This document shows positions 47,101 through 56,984 of a stretch of 64,000 nucleotides of DNA, in pieces; the first letter of the stretch is position 1; every line of letters begins with the position of its first letter. The stretch is taken from assembly GCA_030674185.1 (NCBI GenBank), contig JAPXFY010000031.1, positions 42,901,085-42,965,084 of the forward strand, read 5' to 3'. The position numbers were made by a program, and so were the translations under genes. The notes beneath the pieces were generated by a model. It did no database searches. It was not told the origin of the DNA and worked only from the letters and a program-made list of their open reading frames with translations. This DNA is from Monoplex corrugatus (taxonomy: Eukaryota > Mollusca > Gastropoda > Littorinimorpha > Ranellidae).

Positions 47101-50003
47101 TTCTGAATTCTTGCATATCTATCAAAGAACAAAACTACACAAAACATTCTTTATTTTGCCTACATATTTGCTTACCAAATGTACACAACACCACAAATTA
47201 CTCACAAAGTTCTTTTCCATGTTGTCCATCACTTGCCGCATATTACTGAACATGCTGTCAAAACCTCCAAAGTCAAACAGACTTCGCGGCACAAGTTCCT
47301 GGCCTCCCTGCTGACGATCACGATGTGGCCGATCCCGCTTCTTGTCAGGTGGTGCCTCTATGCCCAGTCTAGACTCATCGAACATACCGAAAGGATTGCG
47401 GAACATCTTCTCCATTTCCTGCATGTGATGTCTATGGCCCCTGGAATAGTACACATCATGCATGTTGTATTATCAATCACAGGAAAAAAGAGCCATACAA
47501 ACTGTCTCCCATGACTTTGGGATAATTTACCGATCAAGAAACTGCACCAAACTAGTTAATCTGGTAAAGTGGTTATCATAATGGACTACTGACCAGGAGA
47601 TTGAGGGGGAGGTGTTCTCTGCAAAATTAAGGGATTTTCTGAGGAACCAAACTGATTTTGGTTTTGCATGGCATGACTATTGTCACAACAGTTGTCTTAT
47701 TTTTTGGTCTGTGTATTTGTTTGTTTAATATCGTGATCACTACTACTAGCACTACTGTTGCTTATTGTTGTTGTTGTTATTAGGCCTATTACTGTCACAT
47801 GTGGTATTAGTTTTGCTATAATTGCCACCAGCATAATAATATCACTATGGTATTTAAGTAAGCTACAACTTGTTACCAAAAAATTCCCTAATTAAAAACG
47901 TTCTCGCTTCACTTAACTTGCAAACACGGTTTCTGTGCAACATACAAATCCAAATTCTTTAACTGCGTAAACTGCTAATGTGCGCAGTCATTTTTGCGCC
48001 GAGTTACCGGTAGGTATGAAATGACAATCGGAACCAATCGGAGCAATCGGAACCAATCGGAGGCTTTCTACTTTCGTTTTGAGGGTGAGCTTGTATCGCT
48101 GATCATGATATGTTTTCATTTCGTGAGTTCTTATCGCCGAAAGTGTTAAATAACCAAACAAAGGAGAGAGTAGTATCAGTCGCCCACAATTCGCTGACGA
48201 CAATGCCAAAGAAAAAGTATCCTTGTGTTGGCTGTGGGACTGCCTGCACCGCCAAGCCCAGTTCCATTGAGTGTTCTCTTTGCCTGAGATGGGTTCATCG
48301 GTAAGTACAAACGTAAATAGTACCTGTTAGGTTAATTTTCGAAATGTAACTTATAATTTTAGGAAAATAAATCACTCTCATATTTCATTATAGTTCACTG
48401 AAATGAGTAGATGTTGGGCTGTAAAATTTGGAAAAATGAAATTGAAATCCTTTTATTATTATTTTATATATTATATTATGATTCTAGTAGTAGCAGTAGT
48501 AGTAGATTAGGAGTTTAGATAGGCTGTTAAGCCTTTCGCACTGAATCAATCATGTTGTATAATGTCAGGACCGGATCAATGTTAATTTGTACCTCAGACT
48601 GAAGCTTATGATCACAGGTAATTATTAAAAACATTCAACTTATTGAAATGCATGATATCAGTTGAAAAGATATTGTGTTTTTTTTTACAGACGGTGCGTA
48701 CCTATGACACCAGACACCATGCAGAAGTGGACATAGCATGGGCTTTCCTTTGTATGCCGTGACTGTGCTTACACTGACCAAGGCAAGTTCAACGTTGCAG
48801 CTTCTCTCATGAGGTAATGTTTATATCAATCGTTGTTTGATTTTACTTAACACAACTGGCATAAAATTGATGATGGTGATGTTAATATTCCGATTAATAA
48901 TAAGAATAAGAATAATATTCATAATAATCATAATATCGACTTAAGTAATAAGAATGATGAGTAACAATACTGAAGGTTATTAATTTGCAGAAAAACAGAC
49001 ATGTTATTACTATTAGACCTCCACCTCCTCTTCTGGATTCGGTTCGTCTGTGTGTGTGTGTGTGTGTGTGTCTGTCTGTCTGTGTGTGTGTGTGTGTGTG
49101 TTTCTGTCCGCGCGTTTTCTCAGAATTGATAAAAATAGATAATGGGCGATTTAATGGATTCTTTGAGAAAAGCGCTATCGGAAGTGTCGTCGTCAATTTA
49201 ACGTAGGCCAATAGCAAAAGCGCAATCTCGGGGTTCAAATCCGGTTACACGACGAAATGTAATAGTAACCGTTCTTTACACAATATTAGGCAGCCTTTCG
49301 TCAGAGCGGCAAGGGATATAAGTTAACTCTGTTCCCTTCTTTTACAGGATTTCAGCAGCTGATACACAATGACGTGTATTGGCAGCAGAGAGCAAAGAAC
49401 TGATACTGGAGACATATGGAATCCGTCTGCCCAGCTTTATGCAGCCTTCAGACAAGCAGAACATAGATGTTGTAGCTGCAGCTATTCTGAACAAATATGA
49501 CCCTAGCATGCTGACAACATATCAACTGCTGCAAGTCCTTGGTGATGGTAACTGTCTGTTTCGGTGCATATCTTTAGGCTTTTTTGGAAGCAGTGACCAT
49601 CACCTCATCCGCCTCAAAAGTGCCTTGGAAATCATCATGCATCCTTCACATTATGATATCAACCATTCCGATTACCAGGATAAGTTCAATGATTCCCGGC
49701 TTGTGTTTGAGAAATACCACGCATTGCAAGATACTGTCTTGACTGAGGGGGGGGGGGGGGGGGTACTCTTGCCTTCTGACAATGGCAGCAGCCAGTGCTG
49801 CTCTCGGAAAGGCGATCCGAAGCTACTGTCCTCCAACAGTAGCTTCTTATTTTCTGTCTGAGCCCCTGAGCCGTGTCATTCATGGGCGAGACGTCACAGG
49901 AAGTGCCGAGTTGACGCTCATGTGGTCCATGATGTCGGTTCCATCCGCTCCAAATCAATTTTGACCGAACCATTTTGTTTGTTTGAAGGAAAAAGAGAAC
50001 TGA

Positions 50004-50045
<42 letters not shown>

Positions 50046-52635
50046 GTTGCCATTGTAGCAAATGATCATGTCGATTGCAGCCCAGATGTTGATGCAGGTG
50101 ATGATGCAGGTGATGATGCAGGTGATGATGATGCATCTATTCCATTGAAAGGTGACTTTTTAAACACTGAAGAGATACTGCAACTTTTGCAAAATAGGAC
50201 TGACACTGCAATCACAGAAATTCCATCAGGGCCAAAAAATGATGTAGCATACATTTTACTTTTTAGACAACAAAGAAAATGTTGCTAGGAGAGCAAGCAA
50301 AAAAAAAAGTGAGTTCAGAGATGACTGTGGTGCGTGGATAAAAACAACAACAAGCAAGTTTCACTATGTCATGAAATCCTCTGGACAGTTAGAAAAAGTG
50401 TTCAGATACAAAGGCGAATATTGCAAAGACATCCAGACAGGTGGTAAAAGGCAGTATGTCCCTATCATTCCACAACCTACAGATGTACTTTGCATAGTCC
50501 GTTACTATGCCACTCATAAGGCTGCAGAGGATTACAAAAAAAAAGTCTCGTGGGTTGAGAGTACCCCTTCATCTTACATGGATCGTGACGCCATGAATTA
50601 TGCTATAGTGGAATATAAGGGTACATTTACAGGGAGACTACCCCATGGAAATGACCACAAAGACAGTACGACTGAGTACATCTGCACATCAAAGAAGATG
50701 ATGGACAAAATTTGTGAAAACTCACACCTGCCACCAAAAGTAGCATATATATATAATAAGCTAAAAATGGAGGAACCAGAAAATGTCACAGACATTATCA
50801 GGAACAAACAACAAATTAAAAATAAACAACAATATCAAAAAAAGGAAGGATGGCATCCCATCTGCATCTAATCTAGCCGATCAAATTGTGCAAGTGCTGC
50901 AGCTGTGCGGACAGAATGACGACTTCGTGAGGGATGTGAACATCAAAATGTTCGGACCAAAGGTTGCTCCATCGCTGATATTGTTTTCGGACGATCAAAT
51001 CGAAGACATGAAAGCTTTCTGTGCTAGTGGGCGGACAGTTCTTGGTGTGGACAAGACTTTCAACTTATGCGACATGCATGTGACGGCCATGGTGTACAAG
51101 CATATGGCAGTGAACAGGAGAGTAACAAATGACCACCCCTTGTTCATTGGCCCTATCTGTATCCACAGCATGTCCAATTTCGAAGTTTTTCAACATTTCT
51201 TCTCTACTGTTGCAGCTGCTGTTTCAGACACTGCAACAAACAAATTGGTGATAGGCTCTGATGACGAAAAGGCAATGACAAGAGCAGCTCGGTTCAGTTT
51301 CCCCTTCAGTTCACAGGTTCTGTGTACACTGCACCTAAAACAAAATGCCATCAGGCACTTGAGAGACAAGGTTGGATTGAGGAACAGAGAAAGAAAGGCT
51401 CTCATTAATGCGCTCTTTGGCCCACAAGGCCTCATTGAAGAACGAAACCTGGTTTCGTATGAAGTGAGCAAAGATTTACTCAAGCAACAATGGCCAAAAA
51501 CTGACTACAGATATTTTGAAAATGTTTGTTGCCAGATGTTGGACACCCTGCAGTTGAAATGGCAAGGCAAGTTATCAGGTAACTGGACGAACAATAATGC
51601 CGAATCAGTCAACCACATATTGAAACACATGGTCAACTGGAGACCAGAACAACTCCCACAACTTGTGGATAAACTGAAGGAGACTGTCCTTGCTCAGCAC
51701 CTGGAGGTGGAAAGGGCAATAATATCACGTGGTGATTATCAACTGTGCCCTGAACATCAGGTCATCAGAACAGAAGCTGAAAAATGGATAAAAATGGATG
51801 AGCAGGAAAAGAAACGGAAGAAAGACAAACTGAGAAAGTACATACAACCGGGAATGGTAACCTCATCCACAGGAGTCATCACCATAAATTCAATCCCGAA
51901 TAAAGGAAAAAAACCATTCCAGAGAAAGAGGGTCAGAGCAACAAAGACCTGTACATTACCAGAGATGCATAAGGCAAAGAAAATGAAATTGGACAGAGAA
52001 TGAGAATGAGAAGAAAAAAAAACCCACACAAAATAAATGAAACCTGTCTAAACACATGTTTAAGTTAATTATCCTGTTATTCATTGTATGAAATTGTCAA
52101 TTTCAAATGATCATATGGTGTTGATGGGGTGTCAGTCTGTCAAGTTGCTGATGGTCATAATTATATATATTTTTGTTTGAATGTGCCAATTAATAATTAC
52201 TTAATATGAGTAAATGTGTATAATGTCTTATTTATGTACAGACATCATTTTGTGCAACTTGTACTCATCTGTTATCTGTAAACATATTTTCTTAATATAC
52301 TTCTGTATTTATTACATACATAACTTTATTTTTCAAGCCTGATATAATGATTGATCAGGGATTAACACTAATAACACAAGGGACATAATCAAATCATGCT
52401 AAACAACAGCGTTTTGACCATGGATGGCTCATTGCGATATTCGTGTTACTATTACATCCTCCGATTGGTTCCGATCCGAGTTACAGTTTTGAGGTAGGGA
52501 CATGCCAGTGGTTTAAATTCCGGTATAGCAGCTTTAGTCTGTGTGTAAGTTTATGCATTTGTACACATGCATGTTGCATACTCACTCGAAAAACGGGTCA
52601 TTGTCGAAAAGACTGTCATATCTCCTTGAAAACAT
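37834..52635 (-). CDS. MLF-like: myeloid leukemia factor family gene (partial, 3 exons found)
   Basis: Reverse strand. Exon 1 is 52635-52586, exon 2 47440-47206, exon 3 38122 to about 37834. Phases fit: exon 1 ends GA, exon 2 supplies the third base G and ends in phase 0, exon 3 starts in phase 0. The protein begins MFSRRYDSLFDNDPFF, then GHRHHMQEMEKMFRNPFGMF, a polar stretch, SMFSNMRQVMDNMEKNF, RDPDNHMYSHSSF, KVYQASTSTAQVPGGVRETR, KMAIGRYLGDKGHVI and NQEYVNM. This is the family order. MLF proteins shuttle between nucleus and cytoplasm and in flies stabilise a RUNX factor. The usual acidic/FDEEW C-terminal part is missing; its exon(s) should lie below 37.83 kb and were not identified. Intron 1 (5.1 kb) contains a PHD-OTU-MULE transposon in the opposite orientation; intron 2 (9.1 kb) contains two satellites. 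Confidence 0.93.
38842..43438. repeat. 4.6-kb satellite, 78-bp unit, ~59 copies, in MLF intron 2
   Basis: The unit runs AAATTCAGGATGTGATATG, TACTGAATGACCAGAATGG, AATGAATGTGTCTGGCAC, AAATCCTGTCAACATTTCC, TGT. Copies from about 39160 onward are almost identical apart from rare 1-2-bp indels. The first four or five copies (38842-39160) carry shared substitutions. Because 78 is a multiple of 3, several frames stay open for hundreds of codons; these are not genes. Confidence 0.98.
43648..44503. repeat. satellite, 45-bp unit, ~19 copies, in MLF intron 2
   Basis: The unit runs GGAGGTATAGGGGGAATGGG, AACATTTTAAAACCAACAG, ATGGTG. GG-run length and G/T at the GGTGGG/GGTGTG position vary, and several copies have small deletions. 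Confidence 0.96.
44742..44914. mobile_element. putative MITE, 11-bp terminal inverted repeats
   Basis: GGGTGCAACTT at 44742-44752 is matched in inverse by AAGTTGCACCC at 44904-44914. Inside are two ATCCGTTTTTT.AAAA copies and a GGGGGCATAGCCCCC hairpin. It is 173 bp and non-coding. Flanking duplications are not clear. Confidence 0.55.
45680..46070 (-). pseudogene. possible degenerate LINE RT C-terminal remnant
   Basis: Reverse-strand reading gives HFLHGCETW near 46050, in place of the LINE YGCEAW block, and further on a Lys-rich segment. It has many stops and frameshifts. Weak evidence. Confidence 0.3.
46080..47200. other. MLF intron 2, no recognised feature
   Basis: AT-rich unique-looking sequence between the LINE-like remnant and MLF exon 2. 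No supported exon or repeat. Confidence 0.5.
47206..47440 (-). CDS. MLF-like: MLF exon 2
   Basis: 235 nt after acceptor CTATTCCAG, before donor GTGAGT, ending in phase 0. It encodes the HM..FRNPFGMF block, a basic/Gln-rich stretch and the SNMRQVMDNMEKNF helix. Confidence 0.94.
47563..47665 (+). mobile_element. SINE head fragment
   Basis: GTGGTTATCATAATGGACTA then CTGACCAGGAGATTG and GGGATTTTCTGAG match the head and early body of the SINE at 53672-53880, without a good B box. Truncated copy in MLF intron 1. Confidence 0.5.
48203..48813 (+). pseudogene. transposon gene, PHD-finger exons 1 and 2
   Basis: Exon 1 is 48203-48300 (ATG to donor GTAAGT), exon 2 48691-48813 (acceptor TTTTTTTTACAG, donor GTAATG). 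The joined frame gives a C4HC3 pattern: CVGC, CSLC, WVH, RRC and, after a stop, CRDC. This is a PHD finger, a module that commonly reads histone tails. An in-frame TAG lies 14 codons into exon 2, between the His and the last Cys pair, so this copy is broken. The exon pairing is supported by matching phase (2+1) and by completing the zinc ligand set. Confidence 0.7.
49348..50003 (+). pseudogene. transposon gene, OTU cysteine-protease-like domain
   Basis: An exon follows acceptor CTTTTACAG (49347). It holds the OTU catalytic loop GDGNCLFRCIS, with the nucleophile Cys, around 49550, then HHLIRLKSALEI. After a run of 17 or so G (from 49747) the frame shifts and continues as LLTMAAASAALGKAIRSYCP, LSRVIHGRDV and LTLMWSMMS, ending with NHFVCLK, the expected catalytic-His block. 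In-frame TGA codons lie just before 49379 (about 49372), before NHF and before the Asp run. OTU enzymes are usually deubiquitinases; activity of this form is unknown. It also resembles the OTU-like fold region of the vertebrate protein vertnin in arrangement (from memory). Confidence 0.75.
49747..49763. repeat. poly(G) run inside the OTU frame
   Basis: About 17 consecutive G. It separates the two OTU frames and is a likely slippage site or consensus error. Confidence 0.85.
50004..50880 (+). pseudogene. transposon gene, Asp-rich linker and N-terminal transposase region
   Basis: A (GAT)n stretch encodes an Asp run followed by DAGDDAGDDAGDDD, then GDFLNTEEILQLLQNR. A one-base frameshift near 50260 leads to DNKENVARRASKKKSEFRDD and the 166-codon frame 50371-50871 (WIKTTTSKFHYVMKSSGQLE, EYICTSKKMMDKICENS), which looks like the DNA-binding and N-terminal part of a MULE transposase. 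An A-run at about 50838 then causes a second frameshift into the catalytic domain. Confidence 0.7.
50783..52003 (+). CDS. MULE-type DDE transposase catalytic domain
   Basis: 406 open codons; homology effectively begins near codon 18 where the upstream frame shifts in. VLGVDKTFNLCDMHVTAMVY gives the first Asp (residue 90), LVIGSDDEKAM the second (160), and NNNAESVNH the Glu (274). CTLHLKQN (181-188) is the C..H motif between the second D and the E, characteristic of Mutator-like transposases. A Lys/Arg-rich tail follows. AATAAA lies at 52032-52037, 29 bp after the stop. The domain itself has no stop, so catalytic capacity could persist. Animal MULEs of the Phantom type are plausible relatives (family knowledge; not verified). 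Confidence 0.85.
   Translation: MSQTLSGTNNKLKINNNIKKRKDGIPSASNLADQIVQVLQLCGQNDDFVRDVNIKMFGPKVAPSLILFSDDQIEDMKAFCASGRTVLGVDKTFNLCDMHVTAMVYKHMAVNRRVTNDHPLFIGPICIHSMSNFEVFQHFFSTVAAAVSDTATNKLVIGSDDEKAMTRAARFSFPFSSQVLCTLHLKQNAIRHLRDKVGLRNRERKALINALFGPQGLIEERNLVSYEVSKDLLKQQWPKTDYRYFENVCCQMLDTLQLKWQGKLSGNWTNNNAESVNHILKHMVNWRPEQLPQLVDKLKETVLAQHLEVERAIISRGDYQLCPEHQVIRTEAEKWIKMDEQEKKRKKDKLRKYIQPGMVTSSTGVITINSIPNKGKKPFQRKRVRATKTCTLPEMHKAKKMKLDRE
52586..52635 (-). CDS. MLF-like: MLF exon 1 (start codon)
   Basis: ATG at 52635-52633; 50 nt ending GA before donor GTGAGT. It encodes MFSRRYDSLFDNDPFF, the canonical N-terminal NDPFF block of the family. No ATG is seen in the ~55 nt upstream. Confidence 0.92.
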
Positions 52636-53144
52636 TTTCGATTCTGGTTCTGCACTTCTATTTACTCTGCTTGCTCTCACTACCTTTCTCGATCGTTCGA
52701 ACACCCTAGATGGCGTCTCGTCACCAGGATGTGAAGGTTACGTCAACATCGTCAGCCAATCGACATCAATGTGACTGGCGGTATTTTCCTTTTCGGGATG
52801 TTTTCGTACGGCTTTTTGTTCCAACACGTGGAACAGTTCCAAGTCAGGTTCATTCCAGAACGCGATCACAATCGTGCACGAAAGAGCGTTGCATAAATTC
52901 AATCGTTTAGAGATTGTTCGAGACGTTGAAACGTTCACTTTTTGTTCTGTATGTACATATACGTGCGTGTACATGTAGGGGTGTTTGTGTGTCTCAGGTT
53001 CGACTGTGTGTATGAAACCGAGGAGATCAAATGAAAGAAAGAGCAGAAGCTCGTCAAGCTGACATTTTTGTACGCACACAGCACATGCAGGATACATGCG
53101 CTCGCATTGGCACACATACGCTGATACACACTCTGGCACACATA

Positions 53145-53236
53145 CGTCCGTGCACACACACACACGCACACACACACACACGCACGCGCGCGCGTGTACA
53201 CACACACACACACACACACTCACACACACACATCAA
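53145..53236. repeat. (CA)n microsatellite with CGCG core
   Basis: CA repeats interrupted by CGCACGCGCGCGCGTG, an alternating purine-pyrimidine tract with Z-DNA potential, about 0.5 kb upstream of the MLF start. Confidence 0.93.
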
Positions 53237-53671
53237 CCTTGAATAAACAAACAGAAATATATCATGAAAAAAATATCAGAATACATCTGTTTATGGAATC
53301 AACAAGAAAGTAAAAACACATCACAAACGCTCGCAGATTCTTAAAAAAAATCTGGCCACAGGAAAGCACAGGCAGCGTGCACATGACATAAAACTGACAG
53401 AGACAGGTCCACAAACATTCCACAGAAGACAGAACATGTACCGTACATAGTTTGTGGTGTGATTGAAGATGAATTTCATTTCCTGAATAAATACTGTTAC
53501 TGTACCTGATACAAAACAACAATACCGAAACAAGATATTGTTTATTAATGAAAATGATTCGAAGTCTGACTTTTTAATTTAACAATCTGCCTGTGTATGA
53601 TGACACGGGTGTTCTTTTCATGCTACATGATTTTTTGTTGTTAATTAAACTTAAATATACATGCTTTTATT

Positions 53672-53880
53672 AACCAGTCGCTATGGTTAGCACAATGGAC
53701 TATTGACTGGAAGGTTGTGGGTTCAAATCCCTATCAGTCACTTCAAAAATCATTATGGGATTTTTCAGCTCTAACCGGCTGCTACCCAAAGTTAAGCATG
53801 CTACAGACTCGTGAAGACTGGACCACACTGTTGAATCTCATCCATTTCATGGACACATCACTGGGAGCAATGATCCGTTA
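53672..53880 (+). mobile_element. tRNA-derived SINE, best copy
   Basis: A box TGGTTAGCACAATGG at 53684-53698 and consensus B box GGTTCAAATCC at 53720-53730. The body runs GGGATTTTTCAGCTCTAACC, AAGTTAAGCATG, GAAGACTGG and AATCTCATCCATTTCATGG. Related to the copies near 13.3 and 47.6 kb. It ends near an (AT)n tract. Confidence 0.8.
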
Positions 53881-53891
53881 AAAAAGTTCCT

Positions 53892-53893
<2 letters not shown>

Positions 53894-53967
<74 letters not shown>

Positions 53968-53990
53968 CAGATAGATAGATAGATATACGT
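53894..53990. repeat. compound (AT)n(GA)n(GATA)n microsatellite
   Basis: About 50 bp of AT, then GA, then GATA repeats, adjoining the SINE 3' end. Confidence 0.95.
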
Positions 53991-54412
53991 GCATTTTAAG
54001 CTTACGTTTTTAAGCATGGAGACATTTTCCATGAAATAGGATTTTTCCTTATAGAGTGACTCAGTTACACTCACTGCTTCATTCTGCATTTGTTTGCATT
54101 ATTACTTGTTTAAAATGAATAATGAAAATTTGTTTGAAAAGATTCAGGAAAAATATACAGCCTACCTTCAATGATTGCTTGCTCAACTTTATCCATTATG
54201 CTATATGTAAATGAGATGGTGGACCTGGCTGTTGCTGACTTTGACAGTCACAGGTGGGAGAGGACGACTGCTATTTTCTCCATGCAAGCAGATATTAGAA
54301 CAGCAACCAAGAAAGAAGTTCAAATCTAAGAAGTAGACTCGATCTTGGTGAGATCGTATTCATTAGGATTAGTAATGAACCTGAGGTTTGGGCATAGCAT
54401 TAGTCCTTTTGG

Positions 54413-54870
54413 GTCATCATCATTGCGTGCCCTGCCGCATGGCATTGGTGATCATGCCCTCCATATGATTCTATCTTTAGTTGCTGCAAGTACATCTCCC
54501 ACCCTCTCTATCTTCATCCACTCCGCAAGTCCGTCCAATATTCTCTCCCTGGGTTTACCTGGTGCTATTTTCCCCTCCAGCTTTCCTGTTGTAACTAGGT
54601 GCTCACATTTTTCTTGCCTCTTAAAATATCTTCTTAATGTTGTTTTGCCTTTTCCTTATCTTCTTCATTAATGTTCATTTTGTGTTTGCTTCTTTCAAGG
54701 CTTTCTAGTTTGTTTTTGTTGTTGTACATGAAACTCTTTAACATTCTTCTTAGAAACCACATACCGGCTGTCTCAATCTTTTTCTGACTTGGCTTGTTGA
54801 CTGTCCACATTTCACATCTGTACAACAATATCGGTTCTATATAACACTGAAGAAATATTCCTGATGTTTC
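54413..54870 (-). mobile_element. 5'-truncated LINE fragment (RT C-terminal part)
   Basis: Reverse strand. 54634-54828 reads LYRCEMWTVNKPSQKKIETA and FLRRMLKSF, and further on GKLEGKIAPG. Same family as 14925-15487 and 18974-19760, with an eroded (GAT)n end at 54413. Confidence 0.75.
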
Positions 54871-56980
54871 TGCTATCAGTATATTAATCCCTAAATCTAT
54901 TGTTTATCAGGATGTAATCAATTTGATTTCTTGTGCTGTCTCATGGAGTCATCCACGTCCATTTTCTTCGGTTGGGCTGCTAAAACCAAGTGTTTCCTAT
55001 TATGAATCCATTTACTTGTGCCCGCTTAACAAGTTTCTCTTCCCTTTCATTTCCTGTGCAAGGCCACGAGGTCCAGCTATGTCATCTACTTTTTTCTGTC
55101 CCACTTTCGCGTCAAAATCTCTCTGGTAATGTCCTGTGACTTACACGATTCTTTGACAGACTTGTCCACGTCCATTATGATGCCTACTCCTCTTTCATGT
55201 GTGCCTCCACCAGAACATAATGTGTTATCATGCCTGTTCCCTTCCATCTCTATCTCGACATTTTCTAATTTTCCTTTTTGCAGTGATATCCTTACATTCC
55301 AAATGGCAATTCATACGTTTCTGAATCTGATCGTGGTAGCTTGATGACAATCGGGTGTCATCTCCTTTTAAAGGCTGTGTGCCTGGAATTGTATCTAAGC
55401 ACCTGCAAGAAGCGTTGGCTGATGTGCCATCATCCAAGACGTACTGTAGCCAGCTAGCTTCTCCCAATCCATTCAGATGGAAGAGATAGGGAATCCTCTG
55501 CTGACAATATGGCTTAGTCGTAAACCTCTGTGGAAAGATTTGAAGAAGCCCTAGAGATAGGCCCTATAAACTTGCCTGGAAGCATAGCATGATGGCAGAT
55601 GTGGCGTCTGGGATAGATTTGAAAACTCTCTGGAGCTCAAGCCAGGAATGCCGTCCTGAGTTGGGCATTCCACGGCATGGGTCAAGGAATCAGCCACGGT
55701 CCACGATGTATGCAGTGCAGCTCATTGGCAAAGTAGTGTTACGTCTAAAAAATGAAAGCATCTGTTGGCCAAGGCCAAGTCTCTCGTCCAGGTTCAAGAC
55801 ATGCGACTGCAGCACTTCCATGGCTGAGTGGGAATCCGAAGGATCCCACACCAAGCAGTGGGACTGCTTGTGACTCCAGAGATCACAAGACCTTACACTG
55901 GGGGGTGAGGGTGGGGTGGAGATCTCGAGGCAGCGTAAGGGGTAGTTCCTTGGTGTCATGATGGAGGCAAGGTTTCTCATAGGGTCCCAGTTGTGATGGG
56001 AGTTTAGGCGGAGGATCGTCTTGTACCCCCTCTAGAAAAAGCGTGCATCCCTGGTAGCATGATATCCGTTGGAGCATCAGCAAAACTCCCCAGCTGGGGA
56101 TTTGTATATGCTGTCATCCGGTGTCCAGTTGACAAGTTGTACACAATGCCCTGCTCGGTACCTGGGGCCCGTGTTGCTGGCCACTATTCTTCTGTGTTGG
56201 GGTTGGGGTTGGACAACCAGTCACCAATTGGATGTCACCTCGCAGTCTCTAAGGACTGACATTGTCCTTGACAGGACTTGGCGGCTCTCATTCAGCCAAT
56301 AGTTTTGTCCTTTACCAGGATGACCCTTATGAGATTGCTAGTGCGCAAAAGCACTCTACCTCCACCCCACAAAGGGAAAGCGTTGGATTCTCTATGGACT
56401 GATATCACACTCTGTATGACTCTGCACTTCTCACTCGATCCATGATTTAGCCTTTACAGGGATAATCTTTACCACTGGTGAGCAAAGTCGCTCCCCCCAA
56501 TCCCACCTCCCCTGAAAGGAAAGCACCTGAAGGAAGAAGGAAGCGTGTGTCAAGGAACGGACCTCGACTTCATCCCCATGAGAGGATACGAAGTCTGCTC
56601 ATCCCAACCACATGCACTCGTTGAGAGTGTCTCCTGAATTGGGCCCTGAGTGTTGTGGATAGTACCCAAATGGGCCACAGGGACTGAGGAGGATGTGTCC
56701 GAGGTGTTGGATGACCTGGTTGCCTGCTCCCAGCTCATCAAAGCCAACAAAGTTGAGGCCATGTCCTTAGGAGTGAACCTACGTCCTTGGTAGCTGGATG
56801 TTTATAGGGATCAGTGGAATACCCCAGCTGGGGATTTGCATATGAGATCGGACAAACAATCCAGTGTCCCCTGGACAGGTCATATGCAGCGCCCTGCTTG
56901 GTGACTGGCAGTTTAAATGGAATTGTCAGAGGGAATATGTTTTGAAAATGAATGATTGGGAACAATGGAACAGAAGACAT
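54870..56980. other. unassigned repeat-like region with internal direct repeats
   Basis: Two ~80-bp segments (56090-56170 and 56825-56905) share CAGCTGGGGATTTG, a GTCC(A/C)..TGGACAGG-like centre and GCCCTGCT.GGT, and each follows a GGTAGC..GATATC/GATG stretch. A second pair (56300-56390, 56440-56525) shares the pattern TTT.(G/C)CCTTTAC..GGAT and AAAGGGAAAGC-type ends. No protein-coding identity was recognised. Confidence 0.4.
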
Positions 56981-56984
56981 ATCC

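Larger units (their letters stand above)
48027..52475 (+). mobile_element. Mutator-like (MULE) DNA transposon carrying PHD, OTU and transposase modules
   Basis: An 18-bp sequence ATCGGAACCAATCGGAGG at 48046-48063 (with a one-base-different copy directly before it at 48027-48044) is repeated exactly in inverse at 52458-52475. A 9-bp direct repeat CCGAGTTAC occurs at 47999-48007 and 52476-52484, the size of a Mutator target duplication. It abuts the right repeat exactly but lies 19-38 bp from the left ones. Between them lies a + strand gene with, in order, a PHD finger, an OTU cysteine-protease-like domain, an Asp-rich linker and a DDE transposase with MULE features. The whole element lies in MLF intron 1, antisense to MLF. 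It is damaged by nonsense codons and frameshifts. Confidence 0.75.

Noticed and set aside
52710..52910. A 66-codon + strand ORF (MASRHQDVKVTS..) upstream of MLF exon 1.
   Set aside because: Lies in the probable MLF promoter/5' region, has no recognised domain and no supporting downstream exon.
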